A stretch of 64,000 nucleotides of DNA from CAYRES01 sp964423425 (lineage in GTDB: Bacteria > Actinomycetota > Thermoleophilia > RBG-16-64-13): the NCBI GenBank assembly GCA_964423425.1, contig CAYRES010000009.1:43520-107519 (forward strand), given 5' to 3'. Under the pieces are notes generated by a model. The model worked only from the letters and a program-made list of their open reading frames with translations. It had not been told where the DNA came from and searched no databases. Both the position numbers and the translations under genes were made by a program. Within the stretch, counting starts at the first letter, position 1, and each line of letters opens with the position of its first letter. Positions 43,374 to 51,432 of this stretch are shown one piece after another.

Positions 43374-45380
43374 TCAGATCCGGAGACCGGTCTTGTAACC
43401 ATCGTGAACGGCACCGGAAACGCCACGCGGGAAGGCAGCGTCGCCAATGAGACGGAACTCGATGCCGTTCTCTTGGCAGGCTTCCTTGAGCGCGTTGTTC
43501 GATTCCCGCTCCGCGTACACGACCGTGTCGGCCTTCACCGGGAACTTGACGCCGTCGTAGTACCGCACGATGACGCCGTCGTCGTTGATCTCCTTGATGT
43601 CGGCATCGCCATACACCTTGACACCGTTCTGAGCGAGGAAGATGTTGTAGCGCCAACGGAAGGACGGGTTGATGTCCTTACCGGTGGTCTTTTCCTTACC
43701 GACGATGGTGACCTTCTTGCCCTTCTTGGCAAGAGCCAAGGCGCAGCCAATAGCGGGCTTACGGTTGCCGTAGATCACCACGTTGTCGCCGACAGGTGCG
43801 AGGTCGTTAATGGCGTCGCGCAGTGAGATCACGTTGTCGCGATCAAAGCCCGGAGCCGTACCTTTCACGTAGTTCGCGCCGGTGGCGATGACGACCGCAT
43901 CGGGAAGCTCCTCGGCGATCATGTCGGCATCGACTTCGGTGTTGTACTTGACCTCAACGCCGCGCTTCTCGCACTGCGCAACACCAAAGTTGGTGGTCAC
44001 TTCGTACAGCTCGTAGTCATTGTACGGAGCCTGGCGAGCGTCGAGCAGAGTACCGCCCGGTTCGCTGTTCTTCTCGAACACGGTGACCGTGTGGCCACGC
44101 TCAGCGGCAGTCCACGCCGCTTCCAACCCCGCGACACCCGCCCCCACGACCCAGATATTCTTGGGTTCTTCGGCGGGAACATTCTCCGGGTACCAGTCGG
44201 GCTGCGCCTCGTGCGCGCAGGTGGGGCTGATGTAGCAGGTCATGGGAGCGTCACGGAAGAGACGCGCCAGACACACGTTGCAGGCCACGCACCAGCGGAT
44301 GTCTTCCTCACGGCCCTCAAGGAACTTGAGCGGCATGAGCGGATCGGCGATCTGCGGTCGGCAGTTCTCCCAGTAATCCAGAACGCCGTCAGCGATCGCC
44401 TTATCGGCCATCTCGGCCTTGAACAGACGATAGGCCATCGATACCGGAACGGTGATGCCGGATTCCTTGACCTTCTGTGGGACCCACAGCCAGGAGCCCT
44501 GATCGATGTCGCGACTGATGACCGGCACCACGGATTCCTGCCAGCCCACGGTGATGGAGATGGAGTCTACGCCGGCCTCCTGGGCCAAACGGTAGACCTC
44601 AAGAGACTCCTCCATCGTGTTGCCATTGACGTCATCGAGCTGTTCCCACGCACAGATACGAATGATCAGCGGCATGGTTTCGGGAATGACCGACTTGACC
44701 TTCTTGATGCAGTCGCCCACGAACTTGAAGCGGCCTTCGAGGTCGCCACCGAACTCATCGGTGCGGCGGTTCGTGTACTTCGAAAGGAAGTTGGAGAGCA
44801 GGTAGCCGACGATACCGGAGATCTCCATGATCTCAAAGCCGGCTTCCACGCCGATCTCGGCCGCGAAGGCGTGCTCATCGATGACCTGCAGGCAACGCTC
44901 ATGCGACATTTCTTCCTGCGGGACGAAGAGGCGCAGCCGCTGCGGCACGGCAGAGGGGCCCTCGCACTTGTGGACCATGTGGCCACCAACGCGGCCGCAG
45001 TGCATCAACTGATAGTTGGCGACGGCCTTCTCTTCCTTGATGGCATCCGCCATCTCGGTGAGGCCGGGCAGGAACTTCCGCTCGGCCGCGCAGGCCTGAC
45101 CCACGTAGCCCTGGCCCATTTGCAGCATGTCGGTGGTGACACCCTGCATGGTGGCGATACCACCCGCGACACCGCGGGCCCGCATGCGCATGTAGGCGAT
45201 GTCTTCCTTGGTGATGAAGCCGTCATGCGAATTCAGGTTGTCTTCCGTAGCCGCGTACTTCACCCTGTTGGGAATCTCAAGATTCCCAATCTTGATGGGA
45301 CTGAACACGTGCGGGTACTTCTGCGCACCCGGCATGCTCTTGTACTTCTCTTGCCATTCGTCGAAAAACTGACTCTTCAT
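43374..45380 (-). CDS. Old-yellow-enzyme-type 2,4-dienoyl-CoA reductase/enoate reductase
   Basis: A 668-residue enzyme of the NADH:flavin oxidoreductase/2,4-dienoyl-CoA reductase family. The N-terminal FMN TIM barrel (about 20-370) has HVFSPIKIGNLEIPNRV, an RVGGH stretch and EISGIVGYLLSNFLSKYTNRRTDEFGG. A 4Fe-4S motif with C-x2-C-x2-C-x11-C (CVACNVC...C) follows, one residue tighter than the usual C-x2-C-x3-C. A C-terminal FAD/NAD(P)H domain has VVGAGVAGLEAAWTAAERGH and VVIYGNRKPAIGCALA. It reduces an activated C=C bond of a CoA ester or enoate. A 251-bp gap upstream holds only a short CCCCG hairpin and no promoter I trust. Confidence 0.9.
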   Translation of the reverse strand: MKSQFFDEWQEKYKSMPGAQKYPHVFSPIKIGNLEIPNRVKYAATEDNLNSHDGFITKEDIAYMRMRARGVAGGIATMQGVTTDMLQMGQGYVGQACAAERKFLPGLTEMADAIKEEKAVANYQLMHCGRVGGHMVHKCEGPSAVPQRLRLFVPQEEMSHERCLQVIDEHAFAAEIGVEAGFEIMEISGIVGYLLSNFLSKYTNRRTDEFGGDLEGRFKFVGDCIKKVKSVIPETMPLIIRICAWEQLDDVNGNTMEESLEVYRLAQEAGVDSISITVGWQESVVPVISRDIDQGSWLWVPQKVKESGITVPVSMAYRLFKAEMADKAIADGVLDYWENCRPQIADPLMPLKFLEGREEDIRWCVACNVCLARLFRDAPMTCYISPTCAHEAQPDWYPENVPAEEPKNIWVVGAGVAGLEAAWTAAERGHTVTVFEKNSEPGGTLLDARQAPYNDYELYEVTTNFGVAQCEKRGVEVKYNTEVDADMIAEELPDAVVIATGANYVKGTAPGFDRDNVISLRDAINDLAPVGDNVVIYGNRKPAIGCALALAKKGKKVTIVGKEKTTGKDINPSFRWRYNIFLAQNGVKVYGDADIKEINDDGVIVRYYDGVKFPVKADTVVYAERESNNALKEACQENGIEFRLIGDAAFPRGVSGAVHDGYKTGLRI

Positions 45381-45631
45381 ACTCGTTTCCTCTTCCTCCA
45401 ATTGGGAGCAAACGGGGAAATACAGGTCGCTTTTCCCTCCACTCATCAGAGGAGATCGCGCCGCCACATCACCCCCGTTGAGCATACGTGGCGGCTATTG
45501 ACCTCAAGAAGCGCGCCCTCTCACCTCCCTTCGGATAGGGACCCCGCGAGCGGGGGCCTTCATACCGTGCCGCCCGCGGGCACCCTTGCGCTCTCTAGGC
45601 TTGTCTGCCGACGTATACCAACAACACTCTG

Positions 45632-47374
45632 TCAGGCCGGCCCGCCTCCGTTGAAGCTCATGGCCAGCTTGATCTCCAGATCACAATGGAAGCACCGCTT
45701 CGCTTCCTCAATGGCGTCTTCCTTCGCAAGACCCTGCGACACCTCGTTGAAGTTGCCCTTGCGCTGCTCCACCGGAATATGATTCTCGCTGCGCCTCTCC
45801 AAATCGGCAAAGCCGTCCAGGCGCTCTCCAGTGTAGTCCGATGGGCCCTCGCCCGTCCACAACACTTCGTCGATGACTCCGTCGCCGCCCAGAGCTGCGT
45901 CAATGCTCTCCGCCGCCCTGCGGCCGGCCGCGATGGCCTCGATGATGGTGCCGGGAACACCCGCGGGCTTGACGACCGCGTCGCCACCGGCCCACACACC
46001 TTCACGTGGAGTGGCCTGAGTAGCGCCATCGCACTCGATGAGCCCATTGGCCACGCCTTCGCCTCCCATGAAACCGAGATCGGAGGCTTGGCCTATCGCG
46101 AGGATGACTTGATCGGCCTCGACGACCTTCTTCTCCTGCCCGAACATGGGGCAGAAAGCGCCGGTGTCATCAAAGACCGAGGTGCACTGCACAAGCTCCA
46201 CCTGCTTCACCGCATCGCCATCCAGCACGATCCTGCTGGGGCCCCAAGATGGGAGGAGTTCCACACCCTCCTCGACGGCCTCCTCGATCTCCCACTCGAA
46301 CGCGGGCATCTCTTCGCGGCTCTCCAGGCAGGCCATGGTCACGTTCTCGGCCCCGCAGCGCTGCGCGGTCATGGCGACGTCAATAGCCACATTGCCACCG
46401 CCGATGACGACCACGTTCTTCTTCACGTCGACCGGCTTCTTATCGGCGACATCATTGAGGAACTCCACGCCCCACAGCACATCCGCACTGTCTGAGCCCT
46501 CCAACGGGATCTTGCGGCTGTCCTGCATGCCCACTGCCACAAACACCGCTTCATACCCATCGGCCGTGAGAGACGCGAAGGTTACGTCCTTCCCGAACTC
46601 AACACCGGTCTTCAGCTCCACACCGAGACCGAGGATGTCGCTGATCTCCTGATCGAGTACGTCTTCCGGAAGCCGGGAGTAGGGGATACCGTAGCGGAGC
46701 ATGCCGCCCGCCTTGTCCTTTGCCTCGAAGACGGTGACCTGATGGCCCTTCTTCCTCAGGTAGAATGCGGCGGTGAGGCCGCCGGGGCCTGAACCGATGA
46801 CGGCCACCTTCCTACCGGTATCAGCGCCTGCTTTGCCGACGAAGCCCGCCTTGGCTTCCGCCGGGGTGTTGTCCGAGGCATAGCGCTTGAGTGCGCATAT
46901 GGAGATGGCCTTGCTCACCGGAGCTCTCTTACAGGCGGCCTCACACGGATGTGCGCACGTCCGGCCGAGGACCGCGGGCAGGGGCACCTTCTCCCGAATG
47001 ACCGCATATGCTTCTTCGGGCTTGTCTTCGGCGATGAGCCGCACGTACTGGGGAATGTTGATATGCGCCGGGCAGGCCTCCTGACACGGAGCCGCCGCCG
47101 GTACCAAGTCCGCCGGCGTCATCGCCCGCAGACCCCGAGTGGTGGTCATGATCTTGTAGCCATTCGGGCAGACGGCCTCGCACCGACCGCACATGGTACA
47201 GACCCACTGCACTCCGGTGTTCGCGACCTGCTCGAAACGCTTGAGCTGCACGGCGTGTTCGATTCGCCGGATGTTGAAGCCTTCGATACCCGTGACCGGG
47301 CAGGCGGAGCTACAGGTACCGCACTGCTCGCACGAGATGACCGGCTCTACTATCTGCTGTACGTCAACTGCCAC
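45632..47374 (-). CDS. HdrC-GltD fusion: Fe-S plus NAD(P)H:acceptor flavoprotein
   Basis: A 580-residue fusion. The first 75 residues are HdrC-like with two cluster motifs (Cys15/18/21/25 and Cys59/62/65/69, CTMCGRCEAVCP). The rest is a GltD/glutamate-synthase-small-subunit-type flavoprotein: further cysteines in CQEACP and CAHPCEAACKR, FAD motif VIGSGPGGLTAAFYLRKKGH, NAD(P)-binding VVVIGGGNVAIDVAM, and QASDLG/GVWAGGDAV. It should take or give electrons to NAD(P)H and pass them through the HdrC clusters to the HdrA-type subunits encoded just upstream. It occupies the place of QmoC, which in sulfate reducers is HdrC plus a membrane cytochrome-like part. No membrane segment is present. Confidence 0.9.
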   Translation of the reverse strand: MAVDVQQIVEPVISCEQCGTCSSACPVTGIEGFNIRRIEHAVQLKRFEQVANTGVQWVCTMCGRCEAVCPNGYKIMTTTRGLRAMTPADLVPAAAPCQEACPAHINIPQYVRLIAEDKPEEAYAVIREKVPLPAVLGRTCAHPCEAACKRAPVSKAISICALKRYASDNTPAEAKAGFVGKAGADTGRKVAVIGSGPGGLTAAFYLRKKGHQVTVFEAKDKAGGMLRYGIPYSRLPEDVLDQEISDILGLGVELKTGVEFGKDVTFASLTADGYEAVFVAVGMQDSRKIPLEGSDSADVLWGVEFLNDVADKKPVDVKKNVVVIGGGNVAIDVAMTAQRCGAENVTMACLESREEMPAFEWEIEEAVEEGVELLPSWGPSRIVLDGDAVKQVELVQCTSVFDDTGAFCPMFGQEKKVVEADQVILAIGQASDLGFMGGEGVANGLIECDGATQATPREGVWAGGDAVVKPAGVPGTIIEAIAAGRRAAESIDAALGGDGVIDEVLWTGEGPSDYTGERLDGFADLERRSENHIPVEQRKGNFNEVSQGLAKEDAIEEAKRCFHCDLEIKLAMSFNGGGPA

Positions 47375-47414
47375 TGTCGCACCTCACGCAACCTGTGTTT
47401 TGCTCCTCGCCGCC

Positions 47415-49541
47415 TTAAATGGGCTTGTCTTCCAGACCCAGAGCCTTGACCATTTCCTTCTGCGTCGCCACCCACTTGGGACCCATGGCTGCTGACAGCC
47501 ACACCTCCCAGACCTTGCTCGTGTCGTAGCCCTTCTTGTCTAGCTTCTTGCGAAGCTTCTCAAGCCGGTCCTTGCACTCGTAGTTGCCCGTGATGTAGTG
47601 GCAGGTCGGGAACTCGCAGCCTGCCACCAATACGCCGGCGGCTCCCCGGTCGAGCGTGTGCTGCACGAAACGCTGGGCGACCCGCGCGGAACACATCACC
47701 CGAATGATCCTCACGTTCGGTGGGTAGTCCATGCGGCCCACGCCAGCGATGTCGACCGCTCCGTGCGCACACCAGTGACACACGAACGCGATGATCTTCT
47801 TGTCGGCGTCCTTCTCCGTCAGGGCGTCGACTGCGGCCATGAGCTGCTCGTCGGTGAAGTGAACGACCTGGATGCATTCCTTCGGACAATCGGCGGCACA
47901 CAGTCCGCAACCCTTGCAGAGGGCCTCGATGACCTCCGGAGTCTTGCCCTCATCACCCACGAGCTTGATGGCGCCGTAGGGGCACTTCTTGGAGCAACGT
48001 CCGCACTCGATGCAGTCGGTCAGGTCGATCTTGGCAACGATGCCTTCCGCTTCCACGAACCCCGCCGTCATGGGGATGGAGGCACGCATCGCGGCCCCGT
48101 AGCCCTCATCACGCACGTCCTTCAATGGCTTGGGGTTGCGGGCGGAACCGGCGAGGTAGATGCCGGCGGCTGCGAAATCGAGGGGGCCGAGCTTGATGTG
48201 CTGCTCTTGGAAGAAGTTGTCGGCGTTGGCCGAAACCTTCAGCTGACCCTTGATGTCGTCGACTCCTTCGGGGCCATGATATCCGGTTTGGAGCACTAGG
48301 AGGTCGGCCGGGAGTTCGATCTCCTCACCCAGCTGCAGATCCAAGACCTTCACCCTTAAGCCGCCATCAGCCTTCACCACTTCGGGCGGACTCTCGTAGG
48401 CAAAACGGACGAAGTTGACGCCCTCGGCCATGACTTCCTTGAGGTGCACGTACTCTTCCTTGACCGTGATCATGTCGCGGTACAGGACGTAGACATTGGT
48501 GTCCGGGTCGGCCTGCTTGATGAGCCGGGCGTTCTTCACAGAAGCCGTGCACCCGATGGTGCAGCAACCGCGCTCCTCGTTGCGGGAGTTCACGCACTGA
48601 ATGAACACCACATTCTTCTTGCCCTGCACTCCGCCCGAGCGAAGCTTCTCTTCCAGCTGCAGCTGCGTGATGACGTCTGGGTCTTCACCGTACATGAACT
48701 GGCCGTCGCAGTCGATCTCACGCATGCCGGTCGCCACGATGATGGTGTCGGTGTGGAACTCGGCCTCGCCCTGGTCCGAGGATACCTTCACCGAGTAGTT
48801 GCCGATGTACCCCGCGATCGACTCCAGCTTGGCGCCCGTGTAGACGTTGATGTTTGACCGCTCGGCGATGGCGTCGGTGAGGGTCTTGACGACGTCCTCC
48901 GCCCTCACGTGTTCCGGAGCGATGTAGTTCACCTTACCCAAGAGTCCACCGAGCTGCTTCTCGCGCTCGACCAAGAAGACCTCGTATCCCTGATCGGCGA
49001 CGGCCAGAGCGGCGGTCATACCCGCCACCCCGCCACCCAGCACGAGGCACTTCTGACCCACAGGCAACTTGATCTCGCGGCCCCGTTCGAGGAGGCGGGC
49101 TTTCGCCACCCCGGCCTTCACCAAGTCTTTGGCCTTCTCAGTCGCCAGGTTCTGATCGGTCTTGTGAACCCAGGAGACCTGCTCACGAGTGCTGACAAAC
49201 TCGAGCTGGTAGGGGTTCATCCCGGCTTCGGCCACGGTCGCCTTGAAAAGCTTCTCGTGAGTACGCGGGGTGCAGCACGCCACCACACAGCGGTTGACGT
49301 TGTGCTCCTTCACGGCCTCCTTCATACGGTTGAGGAAGTCAACCGAGCAGATCCACTTGCCCTCTTCCGCATGTACCACGTCGGGCAGGGTGGCCGCAAA
49401 CTCGGTGACGTCGGGACAACGCACGGCCCCTTGGATATTCGACCCACAGTCGCACACGAAGACGCCGACTCGGGGCTCCTCCTCCGAGGCACTCTGTGTG
49501 GCTTCGTTCTTGATTTCAGTCTCGTCGGTCATGCTATTCAC
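47415..49541 (-). CDS. QmoB-like HdrA-MvhD flavoprotein
   Basis: A 708-residue protein: an N-terminal CDCGSNI segment and CCTPRTH (HdrA-type), FAD motif LVLGGGVAGMTAALAVADQGY, CTIGCT, two ferredoxin motifs (CIECGRCSKKCP, CKGCGLCAADCP) and a C-terminal MvhD-like domain with CHWCAHGAVD, RVMCSARV and GCEFPTCHY. This matches QmoB of quinone-interacting oxidoreductases and HdrA-MvhD fusions. It would hold FAD and several clusters and form a complex with the adjacent QmoA-like protein and the HdrC-GltD fusion. Its ATG overlaps the QmoA-like stop by four bases. Confidence 0.9.
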   Translation of the reverse strand: MNSMTDETEIKNEATQSASEEEPRVGVFVCDCGSNIQGAVRCPDVTEFAATLPDVVHAEEGKWICSVDFLNRMKEAVKEHNVNRCVVACCTPRTHEKLFKATVAEAGMNPYQLEFVSTREQVSWVHKTDQNLATEKAKDLVKAGVAKARLLERGREIKLPVGQKCLVLGGGVAGMTAALAVADQGYEVFLVEREKQLGGLLGKVNYIAPEHVRAEDVVKTLTDAIAERSNINVYTGAKLESIAGYIGNYSVKVSSDQGEAEFHTDTIIVATGMREIDCDGQFMYGEDPDVITQLQLEEKLRSGGVQGKKNVVFIQCVNSRNEERGCCTIGCTASVKNARLIKQADPDTNVYVLYRDMITVKEEYVHLKEVMAEGVNFVRFAYESPPEVVKADGGLRVKVLDLQLGEEIELPADLLVLQTGYHGPEGVDDIKGQLKVSANADNFFQEQHIKLGPLDFAAAGIYLAGSARNPKPLKDVRDEGYGAAMRASIPMTAGFVEAEGIVAKIDLTDCIECGRCSKKCPYGAIKLVGDEGKTPEVIEALCKGCGLCAADCPKECIQVVHFTDEQLMAAVDALTEKDADKKIIAFVCHWCAHGAVDIAGVGRMDYPPNVRIIRVMCSARVAQRFVQHTLDRGAAGVLVAGCEFPTCHYITGNYECKDRLEKLRKKLDKKGYDTSKVWEVWLSAAMGPKWVATQKEMVKALGLEDKPI

Positions 49542-50890
49542 CTTTTCGAAACGGCCTTCATGCTGGCACCTGTTGCCTGAACCACGGACTCCGAGATATC
49601 GATCGGGCCGGTGGCGCCACCACAGAGGTAGATGCCCGGCACGGTCGACTCGAGGGGGGCGTTGATGGGATCGCTCTCCTTGAAGAAGCCGTTGCGATCG
49701 AGTTCGATCTTGAGGACTTTCGCCAGCTTCTCGTTCCTGTCATTGGGCTCCAGTCCGGTCGACAGCACCAGGAGCTCGACTTCCTCTTCCTTGATGACAC
49801 CCTCCAGCTCGTCCTCGTAGCGGAGGATGAGGTTGTGGGTATCGGGATCCTCTGTGACATCGAACGGCTTGCCGATGATGTATTTCACACCCAGAGCCGA
49901 AGCCTTCTTGTAGAACTCGTCGAAGCCCTTGCCGTAGCAGGTCTGATGGTTGTAGAAGACCAGGCACTCAACGTCTGCGTCGTGTTCCTTGGTGATGATC
50001 GTCTGCTTGGCGGCGACCATACAGCACACCTTGGAGCAGTAGTTCAAACCCTTGTCGCCGCGGCCCGCACATTGGATCCACGCGATCTTATGGGCATGGT
50101 GACCGTCGGAGGGCCGGACGATCTCGCCGAGCGTGGGCCCTCCCGAGTTCATGAGCCGCTCGAAGTTCATGTAGTCGATGACGTTGGGGTAGCGATCGAG
50201 GCCCCACGTCCCTTCTTCAATCGCAGCGGTCTTGACGCCAGCGGCCACCACGATGCTCTTGACCTCGAGGTTCAGCCACTTGTCTTTCATCCACAGCTCG
50301 ATGGCGCCCTTACCTTCATCGCGGCAGGCTTTCACGCAGAGGGCCACCCCGCACTCCCGGCACTGGCTGCAATCGACCACGCAGCCTCCGATGCAGGCGC
50401 CTTTGTCGCGCATCTTGCCCTGACGGCAGAGGATGTTGACGAAGTTCATGTTGGGAACGGCCTGGGGGAAATCGACAGAGACCAGTTTGCGGGTGCCCCC
50501 GATGCGGGCGTCGAGCGGGTCGGCAATGGTGACCGGGCACTTCTCGACGCACTTGCCGCAGGCGTTGCACTTCTCCTCGTCGACGAACATGGCCCTCTTG
50601 AGCACACGGACCTTGAAGCCCCCGTTGGAGGGCTCCACCTTCCTGACGTCCGCGTTGGTGATGATCTCGATGTTCTTGTGGCTCTTCACCTCATACATCT
50701 TCGGAGCCTCAATACAGATCGAACAGTCGTTGGTGGGAAAGGTCTTGTCGAGGCGGGCCATCAGGCCACCGATACTCGGTGTGTCGTCAACCAAGTACAC
50801 CTTGTAGCCGTATTCCGCCGTGTTCAGGGCTGCCGTGATGCCGGCTATGCCCCCGCCAATGATGAGTACCGATTCAGACGCTTCAGACAT
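49538..50890 (-). CDS. QmoA/HdrA-like FAD iron-sulfur protein
   Basis: A 450-residue HdrA-type flavoprotein: LIIGGGIAGITAALNTAEYG, then SIGGLMARLDKTFPTNDCS and CIEAPKM, the Hdr/Qmo signature, a ferredoxin motif CNACGKCVEKCP, and the Cys-rich stretch GCVVDCSQCREC. The short length and single cluster set fit QmoA better than full HdrA. It shares an operon with a ferredoxin gene upstream and the QmoB-like gene downstream. Confidence 0.9.
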   Translation of the reverse strand: MSEASESVLIIGGGIAGITAALNTAEYGYKVYLVDDTPSIGGLMARLDKTFPTNDCSICIEAPKMYEVKSHKNIEIITNADVRKVEPSNGGFKVRVLKRAMFVDEEKCNACGKCVEKCPVTIADPLDARIGGTRKLVSVDFPQAVPNMNFVNILCRQGKMRDKGACIGGCVVDCSQCRECGVALCVKACRDEGKGAIELWMKDKWLNLEVKSIVVAAGVKTAAIEEGTWGLDRYPNVIDYMNFERLMNSGGPTLGEIVRPSDGHHAHKIAWIQCAGRGDKGLNYCSKVCCMVAAKQTIITKEHDADVECLVFYNHQTCYGKGFDEFYKKASALGVKYIIGKPFDVTEDPDTHNLILRYEDELEGVIKEEEVELLVLSTGLEPNDRNEKLAKVLKIELDRNGFFKESDPINAPLESTVPGIYLCGGATGPIDISESVVQATGASMKAVSKR

Positions 50891-50920
50891 CCCTCGTACC
50901 TCGTCGTACCTTCGTGGGCA

Positions 50921-51136
50921 CTAGATTTCGGTTACCGTGATCGCCGACACGGGGCAGACTCCCACGCAACCCATGCACCCGAGACAGCTCTCGGGCTTCA
51001 CTGCTACCGCAACTCCATCAACCAGCTCGTACACCCCGGTGGGACAGATGAACGCACACTCTCCGCACGCCTCACACAGCGCAGCGTCGATGCCGATGAG
51101 ATACACCTCGTATTCTTTCGGACCCGGACGCCTCAT
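50921..51136 (-). CDS. 2[4Fe-4S] ferredoxin
   Basis: A 71-residue ferredoxin with two canonical C-x2-C-x2-C-x3-C motifs (CEACGECAFICP and CLGCMGCVGVCP). ATG 51136 has GAAGGTGG upstream and is preferred over GTG 51142. First gene of the Qmo/Hdr operon, 30 bp before the QmoA-like gene. It is a probable low-potential carrier for the flavoprotein complex. Confidence 0.92.
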   Translation of the reverse strand: MRRPGPKEYEVYLIGIDAALCEACGECAFICPTGVYELVDGVAVAVKPESCLGCMGCVGVCPVSAITVTEI

Positions 51137-51336
51137 GACCACCTTCGTCCCCGCTACACAGCGAGACCTGTATGGGTGTTTCCGGACATAGATGTGGCTC
51201 TACAACCACCCACATCAGCGAAGCGAGCCGCTGACCAACCGGCCAGTCAGCCACCCTGAGTAGTATATCACCCGGGGGACTGGACGCAAGTTCGGCAACT
51301 GGTTGACCGGCCAATTTTTTTCGGTCCTTCCGAGAT

Positions 51337-51382
51337 GCGCGGCGCCGGGCTCTCCGAGCCCTCGGAGAGCCCGGCGCCGCGC
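51337..51382 (-). terminator. Perfect 21-bp hairpin between beta-oxidation and Qmo operons
   Basis: GCGCGGCGCCGGGCTCTCCGAG pairs with its exact complement, leaving only a four-base loop. On the plus strand a run of eight T residues precedes it; there is no T run on the minus side. It separates the HCDH-ECH gene from the ferredoxin gene. Confidence 0.75.
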
Positions 51383-51432
51383 CCGGCGCATTCCCCAGAC
51401 CACCCGTCATCGACGGGCGCCGACCGATAGTG

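Noticed and set aside
44091..45782. 563-codon open frame on the plus strand opposite the OYE gene
   Set aside because: Antisense to a clear enzyme gene, no ribosome site, His/Asp/Val-rich composition typical of high-GC antisense frames.
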